From: Chryseobacterium sp. S0630
GTDB lineage: Bacteria > Bacteroidota > Bacteroidia > Flavobacteriales > Weeksellaceae
Assembly: GCF_024158915.1 (NCBI RefSeq)
Contig: NZ_JAMZGF010000009.1
Coordinates: 62,001-126,000, forward strand
Direction: 5' to 3'
DNA length: 64,000 nucleotides
The notes below the pieces were generated by a model. That model saw nothing but the letters and a program-made list of their open reading frames with translations. It was not told the DNA's origin and did not search any database. The position numbers and the translations under genes are program-made. Below, in pieces: positions 8,555-17,490 of this stretch; position 1 is the stretch's first letter; each line of letters starts with the position of its first letter.

Positions 8555-10804
8555 CTATTCCACATGTTTCCTCAGAAACTCCGCGGTATATGATATTTTG
8601 TTTTTCAATAGCTCCGGCGGAGTTCCTTCAAACAATACTTCACCGCCAAATTTCCCCGCACCGGGGCCCATATCAATAATCCAGTCTGCCTGCGAAATAA
8701 TATCAAGATTGTGTTCTATAACAATCAATGTATTCTTCTGATCTACAAGACCGTTAAAAAATGTCAACAACTTCTGGGTATCACTTGGATGCAGCCCGGT
8801 ACTCGGTTCATCAAGAATAATAATCTGATTAGTGTTTTTCAATTCTCTTGTTAGTTTCAGACGTTGCCTTTCACCTCCGGAAAAGCTATCCAGTCTTTGT
8901 CCTAATGTCAGATAATCAAGACCTAATTGTATCAGCAGATCAAAATTTTTGAGAACAAATTCTTCCTTAAAAAAAACAACTGCCTCAGAAACCGTCATAT
9001 TCATAACTTCTACAATTGTTTTTCCGTTATATGTATATTTCAATACATTTGGCTCAAATCCCGATCCGCCGCAAACCTCACATGGTTGCTCAATATCATC
9101 CAAAAAAGCAAGGTCAATTTTTTCTATTCCCAATCCATTACAGTTTTTACAGGCTCCTTCACTATTTCTACTGAACAGTTTGTCTGAAACATGATTAGAT
9201 TGTGCAAAAAGCTTACGCACAATATCTGATATTCCCAGATAAGTAAGTAAATTGGAACGGGCACTTGCTGCAAATAGGGATTGATCAATAATGGTCACAT
9301 CAGGATAAAGTTCTGGCAGAATACGATTAATCAGGGTACTTTTGCCAGATCCTGCCACACCTGTTACTACCGTCATTATTCCAGTCGGAATATTTACATT
9401 CACATTTTTAAGATTATACCTGTTGGCATTTTTAATTTCCAGATAATCGTCAGGCTTTCTGAATGTTTGCTTTACACTTGGCTTTTCAGCAAAATAAGAG
9501 CCTGTTTTACCTGCCGATTTTTTTAAATTTTTAAATGTCCCGTTATACACTACCTCTCCTCCATTTCTTCCTGAACCAGGGCCTATATCAATCACCCGAT
9601 CTGCCATTTTAATCAGATCCGGATCATGCTCCACGATTAAAACCGAATTTCCTTTATCTCTGATCTGCTGTATAATGGTGATAATATTTTGCAGATCTTT
9701 TGGATGAAGGCCGATACTTGGCTCATCAAATATATATAAAAGGTCTATCAGGCTGTTTCCCAGACTACGAACCATTTTTATACGCTGAGATTCTCCTCCG
9801 GAAAGCGTATTCGTACTTCTGTCCAGAGTCAGATACTGCAATCCTATCGTAATGATATTCTGTAGCTTTGCGGAAAGTTCTTTGATGACAACTTCATACC
9901 TATCGGAATCCAGAGAGTTAATAAATTCCAACAATTCATCTACAGAGAGCGCCATACACTCTGCTATATTCATTCCCTGAATTTTACAGGATAAGATTTT
10001 TTCATTCAGACGTTTTCCACTGCATGAAGGACATGTTTTGGTGATAACGACATGTTTCAGGGCATCTTTTCTTGTTATATTTTCTTTTGAATCTTTTTTC
10101 AGAAATGCTTTTTCAATCCTTGGAACAATTCCTTCATATTTTACTGTTTTTCCCCATTCTTTATGAGGATGTTTCGGTTTATGTTCCGGTGCATACAACA
10201 GAGTTTCCCATTCTTTATCGCTGAAATCCTTTAGTTTTTTATCATTATCGAAATAACCTGACAAAGTATATCTTGTTAAGCGCCATCCTCCGGGTTGAAA
10301 AGTTGGAAACCGGACGGCACCTTCGTGTAAAGATTTTTCACGATCAATTAAAACATTCACATTCAAAGTTTGAACAAAACCTAATCCCTCACATTCGGGG
10401 CACATTCCCTGAGGATGGTTAAATGAAAATACATTAGAATATCCTACAAAAGGCTCTCCCATTCTCGAAAACAATAACCTCAGAGAAGCAGACACATCCG
10501 CTGCTGTTCCCACGGTAGATCTGGCATTTCCTCCTAGCCTTTTTTGATTGATGATGATAGGAACATTAAGATTTTCAATTTTATCTACATCCGGCAAACC
10601 ATAATGCTGCAGGCGGTTTCTGATAAAACTGTTTTGGGTTTCATTGATCTGTCTCTGTGCTTCGGCCCCGATGGTTTCAAAAACCAGTGATGACTTCCCG
10701 GATCCTGATACTCCCGTAAAAACCACAATCTTGTATTTCGGAATTTTTATGGAAATATTTTTGAGATTATTCTGCCGGGCATTGGTAATTTCTATATTTT
10801 CCAT
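8555..10804 (-). CDS. UvrA-like double ABC ATPase (short form)
   Basis: 749 residues versus about 940 for housekeeping UvrA. It has two ABC modules: Walker [11 protein letters not shown] near residue 31 and [10 protein letters not shown] near 480; signature [15 protein letters not shown] and [15 protein letters not shown]; Walker [13 protein letters not shown] and [12 protein letters not shown]. Zinc-knuckle CxxC pairs follow the UvrA pattern ([32 protein letters not shown]). The shortened insert region resembles the class that includes Streptomyces DrrC, UvrA paralogues linked to resistance against DNA-binding drugs rather than to UvrB-dependent repair. The divergent MarR regulator with a shared palindromic operator supports an inducible resistance role (inference). 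Confidence 0.85.
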   Translation of the reverse strand: MENIEITNARQNNLKNISIKIPKYKIVVFTGVSGSGKSSLVFETIGAEAQRQINETQNSFIRNRLQHYGLPDVDKIENLNVPIIINQKRLGGNARSTVGTAADVSASLRLLFSRMGEPFVGYSNVFSFNHPQGMCPECEGLGFVQTLNVNVLIDREKSLHEGAVRFPTFQPGGWRLTRYTLSGYFDNDKKLKDFSDKEWETLLYAPEHKPKHPHKEWGKTVKYEGIVPRIEKAFLKKDSKENITRKDALKHVVITKTCPSCSGKRLNEKILSCKIQGMNIAECMALSVDELLEFINSLDSDRYEVVIKELSAKLQNIITIGLQYLTLDRSTNTLSGGESQRIKMVRSLGNSLIDLLYIFDEPSIGLHPKDLQNIITIIQQIRDKGNSVLIVEHDPDLIKMADRVIDIGPGSGRNGGEVVYNGTFKNLKKSAGKTGSYFAEKPSVKQTFRKPDDYLEIKNANRYNLKNVNVNIPTGIMTVVTGVAGSGKSTLINRILPELYPDVTIIDQSLFAASARSNLLTYLGISDIVRKLFAQSNHVSDKLFSRNSEGACKNCNGLGIEKIDLAFLDDIEQPCEVCGGSGFEPNVLKYTYNGKTIVEVMNMTVSEAVVFFKEEFVLKNFDLLIQLGLDYLTLGQRLDSFSGGERQRLKLTRELKNTNQIIILDEPSTGLHPSDTQKLLTFFNGLVDQKNTLIVIEHNLDIISQADWIIDMGPGAGKFGGEVLFEGTPPELLKNKISYTAEFLRKHVE

Positions 10805-10815
10805 GATAAAAATAT

Positions 10816-10844
10816 TTAACTTTGTTAATAATTAACTAAGTTAA
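10816..10844. promoter_or_regulatory. 29-bp near-perfect palindrome, MarR operator, over a -7 box
   Basis: Left arm TTAACTTTGTTAAT (10816-10829) and right arm ATTAACTAAGTTAA (10831-10844) are inverted with one mismatch around a central A. The plus-strand -7 box TAACTTTG (10817-10824) lies inside it. It occupies most of the 51-base gap between the two divergent start codons, so one bound MarR dimer could block both genes. Confidence 0.7.
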
Positions 10845-10855
10845 GTATAATTCTC

Positions 10856-11278
10856 ATGAAACCCATTGAAAAAGAATTCTTTAACACATTTACTGATTTC
10901 CAGTGCCTTATTCTGGCTCATATGAACCGGGGTGATATTAACGGAGTAACTGCTGCTCATTATAATATTATTGAATTTATTATGAGGAAAGGGACAGCTA
11001 CTGGAAGAGAAATATCAATAGCTTTCAACATTAGCCAGGCAGCCATTTCAAAACAACTAAAATTTCTGATCGACCAAAATTTCATTGTCCGGGAACAGGA
11101 GAAAACAGATCACCGGAAATTCAATCTTTCAGTAACGGACAAAGGAAGGTTTATTATAGATAATTCGGAAACCTTCCGTAAGGCGATCACCCACCAGACA
11201 GCTTCTATACTCACTTCTAAAGAATTGAAAAATTTTAATTACCTGCTGGACAAAGTACTGAATCAGCTAAAATTGTAA
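10856..11278 (+). CDS. MarR family transcriptional regulator
   Basis: 140 residues, typical MarR length. The winged helix spans about residues 35-100: GTATGREISIAFNISQAAISKQLKFLIDQNFIVREQEKTDHRKFNLSVTDKG, with the recognition helix at SQAAISKQL and the DHRKFNLSVT wing. Flanking helices at both ends form the dimer. It is divergent from the UvrA-like gene with a 51-base gap that is mostly a 29-bp palindrome. From the position of the -7 box inside the palindrome it should repress itself, and probably its neighbour, until a ligand releases it. Confidence 0.9.
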   Translation: MKPIEKEFFNTFTDFQCLILAHMNRGDINGVTAAHYNIIEFIMRKGTATGREISIAFNISQAAISKQLKFLIDQNFIVREQEKTDHRKFNLSVTDKGRFIIDNSETFRKAITHQTASILTSKELKNFNYLLDKVLNQLKL

Positions 11279-11286
11279 TATCCCTT

Positions 11287-12009
11287 CTATTTATATGTCC
11301 CAAATAGCCTGTCCCAGATAGAAGTATAAAACCCAAAGTTTTTACTTTCATCCAAATGATGCTGATTATGAAACCTGGTTGTTCCTACAAAGAAACGGTC
11401 AAAAGAAGCCGGAAAAAACTCTCTGTTCAGATGCCCTATCGTTCCCCAGATGAGATTAAGCAAAAGATAAACTGAAATGGAAATCACAGAAAAATCATAA
11501 CCTATAAGTAAAACCAGCATCATCAGTCCAAATCCTATGGTTTCAAAAGGATGCAGAACAAAAAGGCTCAAAAAATTGGTACTGATATGTTCATGATGTT
11601 TTCCATGCAAAACTTTGTAGATAAAAGGTAAATGTGCTGAATAATGAAACAAATACATCAGAAGATCCATTAAGAGAAGTAAAACAGCCACTTCCGCTAT
11701 TATCCCAATTACAGATTCTGTTTGTCCCAGCACTATCCATCCGTTTTTCCATAAGAAAGCTCCCAGAAGCATTACAAAGCTGTTACATGCTATAGTAAGC
11801 AGACTAAGATAAAAGTCAGATTGGGTAACAGGATGATTTTTTTCCTGCAACTGACTTTTAGGGCAAGTTTTTTCGATAAAAATATACAACCCTATAGAAA
11901 ACAGATATAGGAAGATATTAGCGATCAGACTGAATATAATCCATTGTGGCCAGGAAAACTGCCAAAATATTTGTAAATAACCGGAAAGTTCTGTTTGATT
12001 AAAATTCAT
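11287..12009 (-). CDS. Fatty acid hydroxylase / sterol desaturase family membrane enzyme
   Basis: 240 residues with about four hydrophobic helices. The diiron His clusters of the family are present: LFHYSAH (HxxxH), VLHGKHHEH (HxxHH), GHLNREFF and RFHNQHHLDES (HxxHH). Members oxidise lipid chains or sterol-like substrates in the inner membrane; the substrate here is unknown. The C-terminus (NFGFYTSIWDRLFGTYK) is also typical. It is convergent with the MarR gene (8 bases between stops). Confidence 0.85.
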   Translation of the reverse strand: MNFNQTELSGYLQIFWQFSWPQWIIFSLIANIFLYLFSIGLYIFIEKTCPKSQLQEKNHPVTQSDFYLSLLTIACNSFVMLLGAFLWKNGWIVLGQTESVIGIIAEVAVLLLLMDLLMYLFHYSAHLPFIYKVLHGKHHEHISTNFLSLFVLHPFETIGFGLMMLVLLIGYDFSVISISVYLLLNLIWGTIGHLNREFFPASFDRFFVGTTRFHNQHHLDESKNFGFYTSIWDRLFGTYK

Positions 12010-12088
12010 AAGCCCTTCATCCTTCAGCTTGATGTCATAAAGGTATGAATTTCAAAGTAAAATTAATCGATAAAGTATATTCCATACC

Positions 12089-12358
12089 TTATTTCTGTCT
12101 TGCTTTTCTTCTCAACTCCCGCAGTCTTGACGTCAGTTTCTTTCTTAAACTGTTATGATATTCCCGATAGTTTTTAATGCTGTTCTCCAGATTTTTCTTG
12201 TTCAGAAGATATTCCTCATACAGATGACCCAGTTCTGAAATCTGAGTAATCACATCTGAAGGCTGGCTTTCAGGGTCTTCTGCAGCTTCTATCAGCAGAC
12301 GGTAATATTCAATACGGCTGGTCAGGTTCATGTGAAGTTTCGGTTCTATTCCCTGCAT
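12089..12358 (-). CDS. Small helical protein of unknown function
   Basis: 89 residues, no signal peptide, almost all predicted helix with many charged residues. The last 35 residues are very basic (KNYREYHNSLRKKLTSRLRELRRKARQK). The spacing of Leu and Ile suggests a coiled coil or helical hairpin. I do not recognise a family. It has its own gap of 79 bases from the hydroxylase-family gene and is followed upstream by repeat copy B. Confidence 0.5.
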   Translation of the reverse strand: MQGIEPKLHMNLTSRIEYYRLLIEAAEDPESQPSDVITQISELGHLYEEYLLNKKNLENSIKNYREYHNSLRKKLTSRLRELRRKARQK

Positions 12359-12467
12359 GATTTTGTGGTTTTATGGTGTTCCTGAACAGGTAAAAGGGCA
12401 AAAAGGTTTTAACCTTTTACTATTCGATATTATTTTTTATTATTAGATAAACCTTTTAATTTTTTCT

Positions 12468-12583
12468 TGAACCATTAAGATTGTATTAAAGTGTTAAGAT
12501 TATTAAGATCAAGCTTCGCTTTAACTTAAAATCAGAATTGATCTTAACTATACTTTAATTCTTCAAACTTCTTAATGGTTTAA
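12468..12583. repeat. Palindromic intergenic repeat, copy B
   Basis: Outer arms AACCATTAAGA (12470-12480) and TCTTAATGGTT (12570-12580). The middle holds AAGATCAAGCTTCGCTTTAA and ATCTTAACTATACTTTA, the reverse complement of the AAAGCGAAGCTT and AAAGTATAGTTAAGAT core of copies C to F, so it lies in the opposite orientation to them. It fills the gap between the small helical gene and the end of the S41 protease gene. Confidence 0.8.
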
Positions 12584-12611
12584 AAATATTACTGCATTTT
12601 CGCTTCAAATT

Positions 12612-13952
12612 CTATTTCTCCATCATCACCGGAGGCACATCACTCTGATAGAGAATTGTAACGCTTCCGTTCTTTTCCTGGCCTTCAGATTTGAAATATC
12701 CTCCGTTAAGAGCAGAAGAAATAAGCGTTTCATTAGGATCACCCAAAGGTAATAATGGAAGTCCTGCGAATTCATTGACGAGCACCTGTGGTGAAATTCC
12801 ATTGCTGTATTCCCCGGCTCCGTTGGCATTAAAGACTTTATAGATCACCGGATGAATCTGCCAGGAAATTTTTCTCGGTTTACGCTTGTCTTCCACCACA
12901 AATCCTGCCATATCTTTCCCCAGCGTAGTATCTCCCAGCTGAATGACCTGCATATAAGGTTTCAGGTTATTCACTACAATTTCGGCCGCAGATGCTGTAC
13001 TGTTTGATGTGAGGATAAAAACTTTCTGCAATCCCAATGCATTGGCTCGCAAAATTGTAAAATCCAAAGCTTTGGAATCGTAAGCAATCTGTTGCGCAAA
13101 TGTTCTTTTTACTTCACCTCCGTTTTTATTTCCTTTAAAAATGATGAAGGGTGAACCGGATGATAATCCTGAAGGAATCAGGGAACAAAGTGCTGCGGCA
13201 GATGATACCGAACCTCCATAATTGTATCGAAGATCCAGAATTAATTCCTTCACTCCGGCGGATTTCAATTCACCAAACTTCTGATATAGCGTTTGAGCCA
13301 TCCCGTCTGGAAAATCATAGATGTACAGATATCCTGTTTTTTTACCGTTTTTTTCAAAAATTTTAGATAAAACAGGCTGTTCAAAAGAGAAACCATAGTA
13401 AACCGTGATGTTTTTTTCCTCCGCAACGCCTCCGTTTTGCCACTTTCCAACGGTAAGGTCTACAACCGTCTGGTCTTTAATGGATGAAGCCATTGCTTCG
13501 GCATTTGCAGCTGTCATTACTTTTCCATTCACTTTGGTAATGATCATTCCTCTTTCCAGTCCCGAATTAAAAGCAGGAGAATTCTGAAGCACCAGCTTTA
13601 CCACCGTAACAACCTCATTATTGCCAAGTTGAACCACCGTATAATCAAAACCGTACATATTTCTTATTGAACGCGGATACGAAGAGGAATCTTCCGTATT
13701 CACCATGAAAGAAAACCGATCCTTGGAAGACAACAGACTTTTGAAAAAATCTTTTACAGGAAGCTGATAATCCGGTTTTACGGGCATCTCATCTGCCCAA
13801 TAATAATACCGTTTCATACTGTCCTGAACCCATAGATTCACAGATGCTGTACTTCCTTCCGGAAAAACAGGTGTGCTTTCGTCATTATTATTGGTACACG
13901 AAATGAGAAAGACTGCGATGGCAATGCATTGAAGTTTTAAAAAGCTATTCAT
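12612..13952 (-). CDS. S41 family peptidase, lipoprotein
   Basis: 446 residues from ATG 13952; an upstream TTG is less likely. The signal peptide ends in a lipobox (AVFLISC). Order: N-terminal helical domain with YYWADEMP, a PDZ domain (about 100-180, NSPAFNSGLERGMIITKVNG), then the tail-protease fold. The catalytic Ser lies in TSNSTASAAEIVVNNL and the general-base Lys in GDTTLGKDMAGF, both in the usual S41/CtpA arrangement. C-terminal-processing proteases of this type act in the periplasm or at the outer membrane. It is the last gene of the surface locus, six bases after the lipoprotein gene, so it may process the products encoded upstream. Confidence 0.88.
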   Translation of the reverse strand: MNSFLKLQCIAIAVFLISCTNNNDESTPVFPEGSTASVNLWVQDSMKRYYYWADEMPVKPDYQLPVKDFFKSLLSSKDRFSFMVNTEDSSSYPRSIRNMYGFDYTVVQLGNNEVVTVVKLVLQNSPAFNSGLERGMIITKVNGKVMTAANAEAMASSIKDQTVVDLTVGKWQNGGVAEEKNITVYYGFSFEQPVLSKIFEKNGKKTGYLYIYDFPDGMAQTLYQKFGELKSAGVKELILDLRYNYGGSVSSAAALCSLIPSGLSSGSPFIIFKGNKNGGEVKRTFAQQIAYDSKALDFTILRANALGLQKVFILTSNSTASAAEIVVNNLKPYMQVIQLGDTTLGKDMAGFVVEDKRKPRKISWQIHPVIYKVFNANGAGEYSNGISPQVLVNEFAGLPLLPLGDPNETLISSALNGGYFKSEGQEKNGSVTILYQSDVPPVMMEK

Positions 13953-13958
13953 ATACAA

Positions 13959-14711
13959 TTACAGATATTCTGTTACGTCAATATCTCCTTTCACTACCCA
14001 TTCTCCATTTTCCATTTTTTCCTGAAGGACAATCATATTGGCGCCCGTGTGTTGTTTTAATTTCACCTGAATCATTTTAGATCCAGAGTAAGGCTCTGTA
14101 GTTCCCGGTTTGTATAATTCAAGATATATAGGAGCTGTCGAGCTGAAGAAACTATAGATTTTCACTGCAGTAAAGTTGTCCTTTCCTATATTATCAAACT
14201 CGGCAAGCACTACTCCGTTTTCTCTTTTCAAAATTCCCTTTACATCTTTCAGAGAAGTTCCGGAAAATTCTCCCAGGTTGGGAAAAATAAATTCAAAACC
14301 TACTTTCCCGAGATTAACCTGAGGTTTTACCGCATAGGTCTGCAGGTAAATTCCCGGAAGATTAAAGAAATAGAGGTCTTTATAATCATTTATATTGTCA
14401 TATGTAATATTGTATTTTGCAATTTCAGCGCCTGTTTCATTGTTATAAACAGACAGTTTATTGGTTTCTCCCTGATCCAGAACAAACTGAAGCTGGGTTT
14501 CAATTTTATTGGTATAGGACGTTTTTCCGGCTATAGATACAGGCTGTCCGTTCAACCTCAACTGAAGGACATCAGGTTTTGAAAATCCTTTAATATTAAC
14601 CTCTCCGGGTCTCTGTACTTTATCAAACAACTCCATTGTATTGCTGTCTGTACATGAAAAAAGTGCAGTAAAAAACAGTAGTAATGCAAAGATTTTATTC
14701 ATCTTTTTCAA
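13959..14711 (-). CDS. Lipoprotein of unknown function
   Basis: 250 residues with a lipoprotein signal peptide (IFALLLFFTALFSC). The mature part is beta-rich, with short Ig-like strands such as VLQLRLNGQPVSIAGKTS and TNKLSVYNNETGAEIAKY. No family was recognised. It is encoded between the T9SS cargo gene and the S41 protease, six bases from the latter, so the two are co-transcribed. Probably located at the cell envelope. Confidence 0.7.
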   Translation of the reverse strand: MKKMNKIFALLLFFTALFSCTDSNTMELFDKVQRPGEVNIKGFSKPDVLQLRLNGQPVSIAGKTSYTNKIETQLQFVLDQGETNKLSVYNNETGAEIAKYNITYDNINDYKDLYFFNLPGIYLQTYAVKPQVNLGKVGFEFIFPNLGEFSGTSLKDVKGILKRENGVVLAEFDNIGKDNFTAVKIYSFFSSTAPIYLELYKPGTTEPYSGSKMIQVKLKQHTGANMIVLQEKMENGEWVVKGDIDVTEYL

Positions 14712-14882
14712 TTATTTCTTGTAAAACTTAAAAAATATTGCCCAGCCCATGAGCCGGGCAATATATAATTATAAAAAAACTAGTTGGATATATTCTGGAT
14801 ACTCTTCTTTCAAAGACTATCCATTATTTTATATAAAATTTCATGGTGTTTCTAAAAATCAGATTCTAAGGGGACAGAATGA

Positions 14883-15806
14883 TTATTTTTTAATAAATTT
14901 CAGTCTTTCCGTAGTTTTTCCATCCGTAATTTCAGCGATATACGCTCCTGATATCATACCAGTCATATTAATCGCTTTAGCATATGGAGTTGTCAATACT
15001 TTTTGTCCTGCTGCATTGTAAATATTGACTACAGTTGTATTTTCTTTCAATGCCGGGTTAAGCTGCAGCTGTAAAGATTCTCTTACCGGATTTTCTGCTA
15101 TTTGTGTGAGTGTTTTGTTTCCTTTTACATCTTTAGTTCCTAAAAATTCCGTAGCATAAATTCCTATTTCATCAATATTGATATTCTGGATATTATTTCC
15201 GCTTGCTTTTCTGTTCGACCACATTCCGATATAGATTTTCTTCCCGGCGAAAGCAGAAAGATCTACAAGGGATTGTACAAACTGGGTAAGATCAGCAGGA
15301 AATGGATTGGCTGAGTCTCCTACCTGTATTTTATAAAGGCTTTGAACATCATTACCATCTGCATCTACTGTCATGGCCTGAAAATCCGCCAATGTGGGAA
15401 CTTCTTTTTGCGGTGTACTTACATAGATAAAAAGTTCTCTGGCAACAATCGTATGGGTAGATCTCTGTCTTCCGATATTTGCAGCCAAAGTAACAGTACC
15501 TACAGTGTTCGTAAGGTCAATCTGAGGAGAAATGACCCAGTCATTTTCTGTTGCAAAACCAGTGGCGCTTCCGCTTGGTACTAAACTGATGGAATGGCGA
15601 AGAACGCCTGTGGTTCCATAGGTTAAGGTAGTTCCGTTGTGATAAATGTTCTCCCCCTGTACCCATCCGTTGCCATTGTTGTTCAGGTCATGAAAGGTCC
15701 ATCCCTGAAGATCTGCAGGTGTATCAAAAGAATTCCCCCATACCAGAGACTGCGCTGCAGCCAGATGAGATAAAAACAGAACAGATGATAAAATTATTTT
15801 TTTCAT
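14883..15806 (-). CDS. T9SS-sorted surface protein, choice-of-anchor J type
   Basis: 307 residues. A signal peptide (MKKIILSSVLFLSHLAAAQ) is followed by a jelly-roll domain with the SFDTPADLQGWTFHDLNNNG...NDWVISPQIDLT pattern of choice-of-anchor J (MAM/cleaved-adhesin-like) domains. The last 70 residues (IAENPVRESLQLQLNP...NIYNAAGQKVLTTPY...GAYIAEITDG...KFIKK) are a type A T9SS sorting domain, so it is exported across the outer membrane. It probably binds sugar or protein at the surface. A short gap of 171 bases with no clear terminator separates it from the lipoprotein gene. Confidence 0.85.
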   Translation of the reverse strand: MKKIILSSVLFLSHLAAAQSLVWGNSFDTPADLQGWTFHDLNNNGNGWVQGENIYHNGTTLTYGTTGVLRHSISLVPSGSATGFATENDWVISPQIDLTNTVGTVTLAANIGRQRSTHTIVARELFIYVSTPQKEVPTLADFQAMTVDADGNDVQSLYKIQVGDSANPFPADLTQFVQSLVDLSAFAGKKIYIGMWSNRKASGNNIQNINIDEIGIYATEFLGTKDVKGNKTLTQIAENPVRESLQLQLNPALKENTTVVNIYNAAGQKVLTTPYAKAINMTGMISGAYIAEITDGKTTERLKFIKK

Positions 15807-15882
15807 AATACTTATTATTAATGTTTTTGAAGTAAAAGCAAGGAATCAGCATGTGCTGTTCCCTGCTTTTTAAAAGTTTTTA

Positions 15883-17175
15883 TTATTCTACAATAGAAAA
15901 ATTGTATTTTGTCCAAAGCCCCTGGAAGTTTCCACAGTTTCTTGGAGATACGTTCCAACCACCTTCGTTGAAGAAAGGCTGGCTCATACCCCATAGAGAT
16001 GCAGGAGTACCAGTCGCTAAGTTAGCTGCAGGGATTCCTGCTGTACCTGTACCAGTAACAGAAGTAGTAAATCCGTGAACCTGGATTGTGCTGTAAGCTG
16101 AAGCTGAAGAAAGTTCAGAACCTGTACCTTCCACTTTGATTCCTACAGGGTAACCTGTAACGACAGCGTTATTTAATGTTAATCTTCCGTGTCTTCTGAT
16201 GTGGATACCGTTTTCATACAAAGCACCTTTAGTAGAATTCTTAGACCCCACGATAGTAAGGTTGTTGATCACCGGGTGAGTTAACAATGTAGTAGAAGAA
16301 CCGTCTGCGTTGTTATCAAGCTCGATACCGTTAGAATCAGGGCTTGATCCGCTAAGACTGTGTGTAGAGTTATAATCTGCCAAAGCTAATGCACAAGTAA
16401 TAGTTCCTGTATATCCGTTATCGAAATCGAAGTTATCATCATCTGCAGCAAAAGAAACAAGGTTTGAAGCGTTTACAGTACCTCCAAAGAATTCAAAAGA
16501 GTCATCTTTCCCGAAAGATACCTGAATATGATCCAAAGTAGTTCCGTTTCCAACACCTCCTAAAGTAAGACCGTTGATTTCATTTCCTGAGTTTGGCGCT
16601 AAAAGGTCGTACCCTGCAAATTCAATACGTACATACTTCAATGTTCCTGCATTATGAGAAGCATTGGTACCTCCGTAATAGAAATCAGGACCAGATAATC
16701 CTTCAATTGTTTTTGTGAAAGGGGTGTTGGTAGGAGCATCTCCTAATATGATAACTCCACCGAAGTCACCAGGAGCAGCAGTTGTATCTTCGTTTCCATC
16801 TAACAATTTGTAGCTTGTGAAAATTATTGGTTGCGCTTCTGTACCTGTAGCGTTGATTTTTCCTGTTTTAGAAATTACCAAAACTCCTGTAGCTGTATTG
16901 TTTGTGCTTGGCTTAGCTTTAATGAATGTACCAGGCTGGATTGTTAATGTAGCACCATTTTTTACCGTTACCACTCCATTAAGTTCAACCACCCCACTCC
17001 ATGTAGTATTTGAAGTAATATCACCGCTTACGCTGGTTACCGGAAGCGCAGAAGCTGTAAGGTACTCCGCAGAAGTAGATTTCATTTCGAATGGAGAAGA
17101 TGAATCTGCCAGTTGATCATTTTGACAAGCTGTAAGAGATAATGCTGCCACTGCAATTAGAGTTAGTCTTTTCAT
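15883..17175 (-). CDS. Beta-helix-like surface lipoprotein
   Basis: 430 residues, lipoprotein signal MKRLTLIAVAALSLTAC. The mature protein has regular beta-strand and Gly/Asn turn repeats (GVVELNGVVTVKNGATLTIQPG, GLTLGGVGNGTTLDHIQVSFG, PVINNLTIVGSKNSTKGAL) as in right-handed parallel beta-helices. Acid-rich turns (DDSFEFFGG, DDDNFDFDNG, SNGIELDNNADGSS) could bind calcium. The C-terminus is well conserved-looking (FFNEGGWNVSPRNCGNFQGLWTKYN). Proteins of this kind are often encoded just after large STN-type TonB receptors in Bacteroidota, as here, and may be the surface partner of that receptor, in place of a SusD (inference). Confidence 0.7.
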   Translation of the reverse strand: MKRLTLIAVAALSLTACQNDQLADSSSPFEMKSTSAEYLTASALPVTSVSGDITSNTTWSGVVELNGVVTVKNGATLTIQPGTFIKAKPSTNNTATGVLVISKTGKINATGTEAQPIIFTSYKLLDGNEDTTAAPGDFGGVIILGDAPTNTPFTKTIEGLSGPDFYYGGTNASHNAGTLKYVRIEFAGYDLLAPNSGNEINGLTLGGVGNGTTLDHIQVSFGKDDSFEFFGGTVNASNLVSFAADDDNFDFDNGYTGTITCALALADYNSTHSLSGSSPDSNGIELDNNADGSSTTLLTHPVINNLTIVGSKNSTKGALYENGIHIRRHGRLTLNNAVVTGYPVGIKVEGTGSELSSASAYSTIQVHGFTTSVTGTGTAGIPAANLATGTPASLWGMSQPFFNEGGWNVSPRNCGNFQGLWTKYNFSIVE

Positions 17176-17186
17176 TGTTATAATTT

Positions 17187-17285
17187 TTAGTACAATCCGG
17201 TCGTGTTATTTTTATACCAGATCAGTTTTTTAATATTCAGGAATATCTTCCTCTCTATTCCTTCGATTTGTTTTTTGGTGTTCAT
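17187..17285 (-). other. 32-codon ORF in the leader of the beta-helix lipoprotein gene
   Basis: Reading the minus strand from ATG 17285 gives MNTKKQIEGIERKIFLNIKK and twelve more residues, ending in TAA eleven bases before the lipoprotein start codon. It is lysine-rich with one amphipathic stretch. It could be a leader peptide or chance. The rest of the 315-base gap between receptor and lipoprotein genes holds only the hairpin at 17419-17435. Confidence 0.2.
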
Positions 17286-17418
17286 CCCATCGCTGCAGGA
17301 GGAACTGCATTGCGGGCGTTCCCATGAGAATCGTTAAAGCCTGGGAAAAGATGTTAACGTCCGGTTTTTTCAGAACTGTACTGCTGTGCGCATCATCAGT
17401 ATTATTTCAGTTTTTGAT

Positions 17419-17435
17419 CAGGTTCCCGAAACCTG
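17419..17435 (-). terminator. Hairpin after the STN-type receptor gene
   Basis: Perfect 6-bp stem CAGGTT/AACCTG with a 5-base loop, 56 bases downstream of the receptor stop on the minus strand. There is no T-run, so it may be an attenuator or an mRNA-stabilising hairpin rather than a full terminator. That would fit higher expression of the receptor than of the genes after it, or the reverse. Confidence 0.3.
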
Positions 17436-17490
17436 TACGCTTCTATAATTAAGATATCTTTCTATACTGTAGTATCTGGTGTATTTATTA

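Noticed and set aside
8555..10804. Housekeeping excinuclease UvrA
   Set aside because: About 190 residues too short, with a MarR-controlled divergent promoter; fits the paralogue class better.
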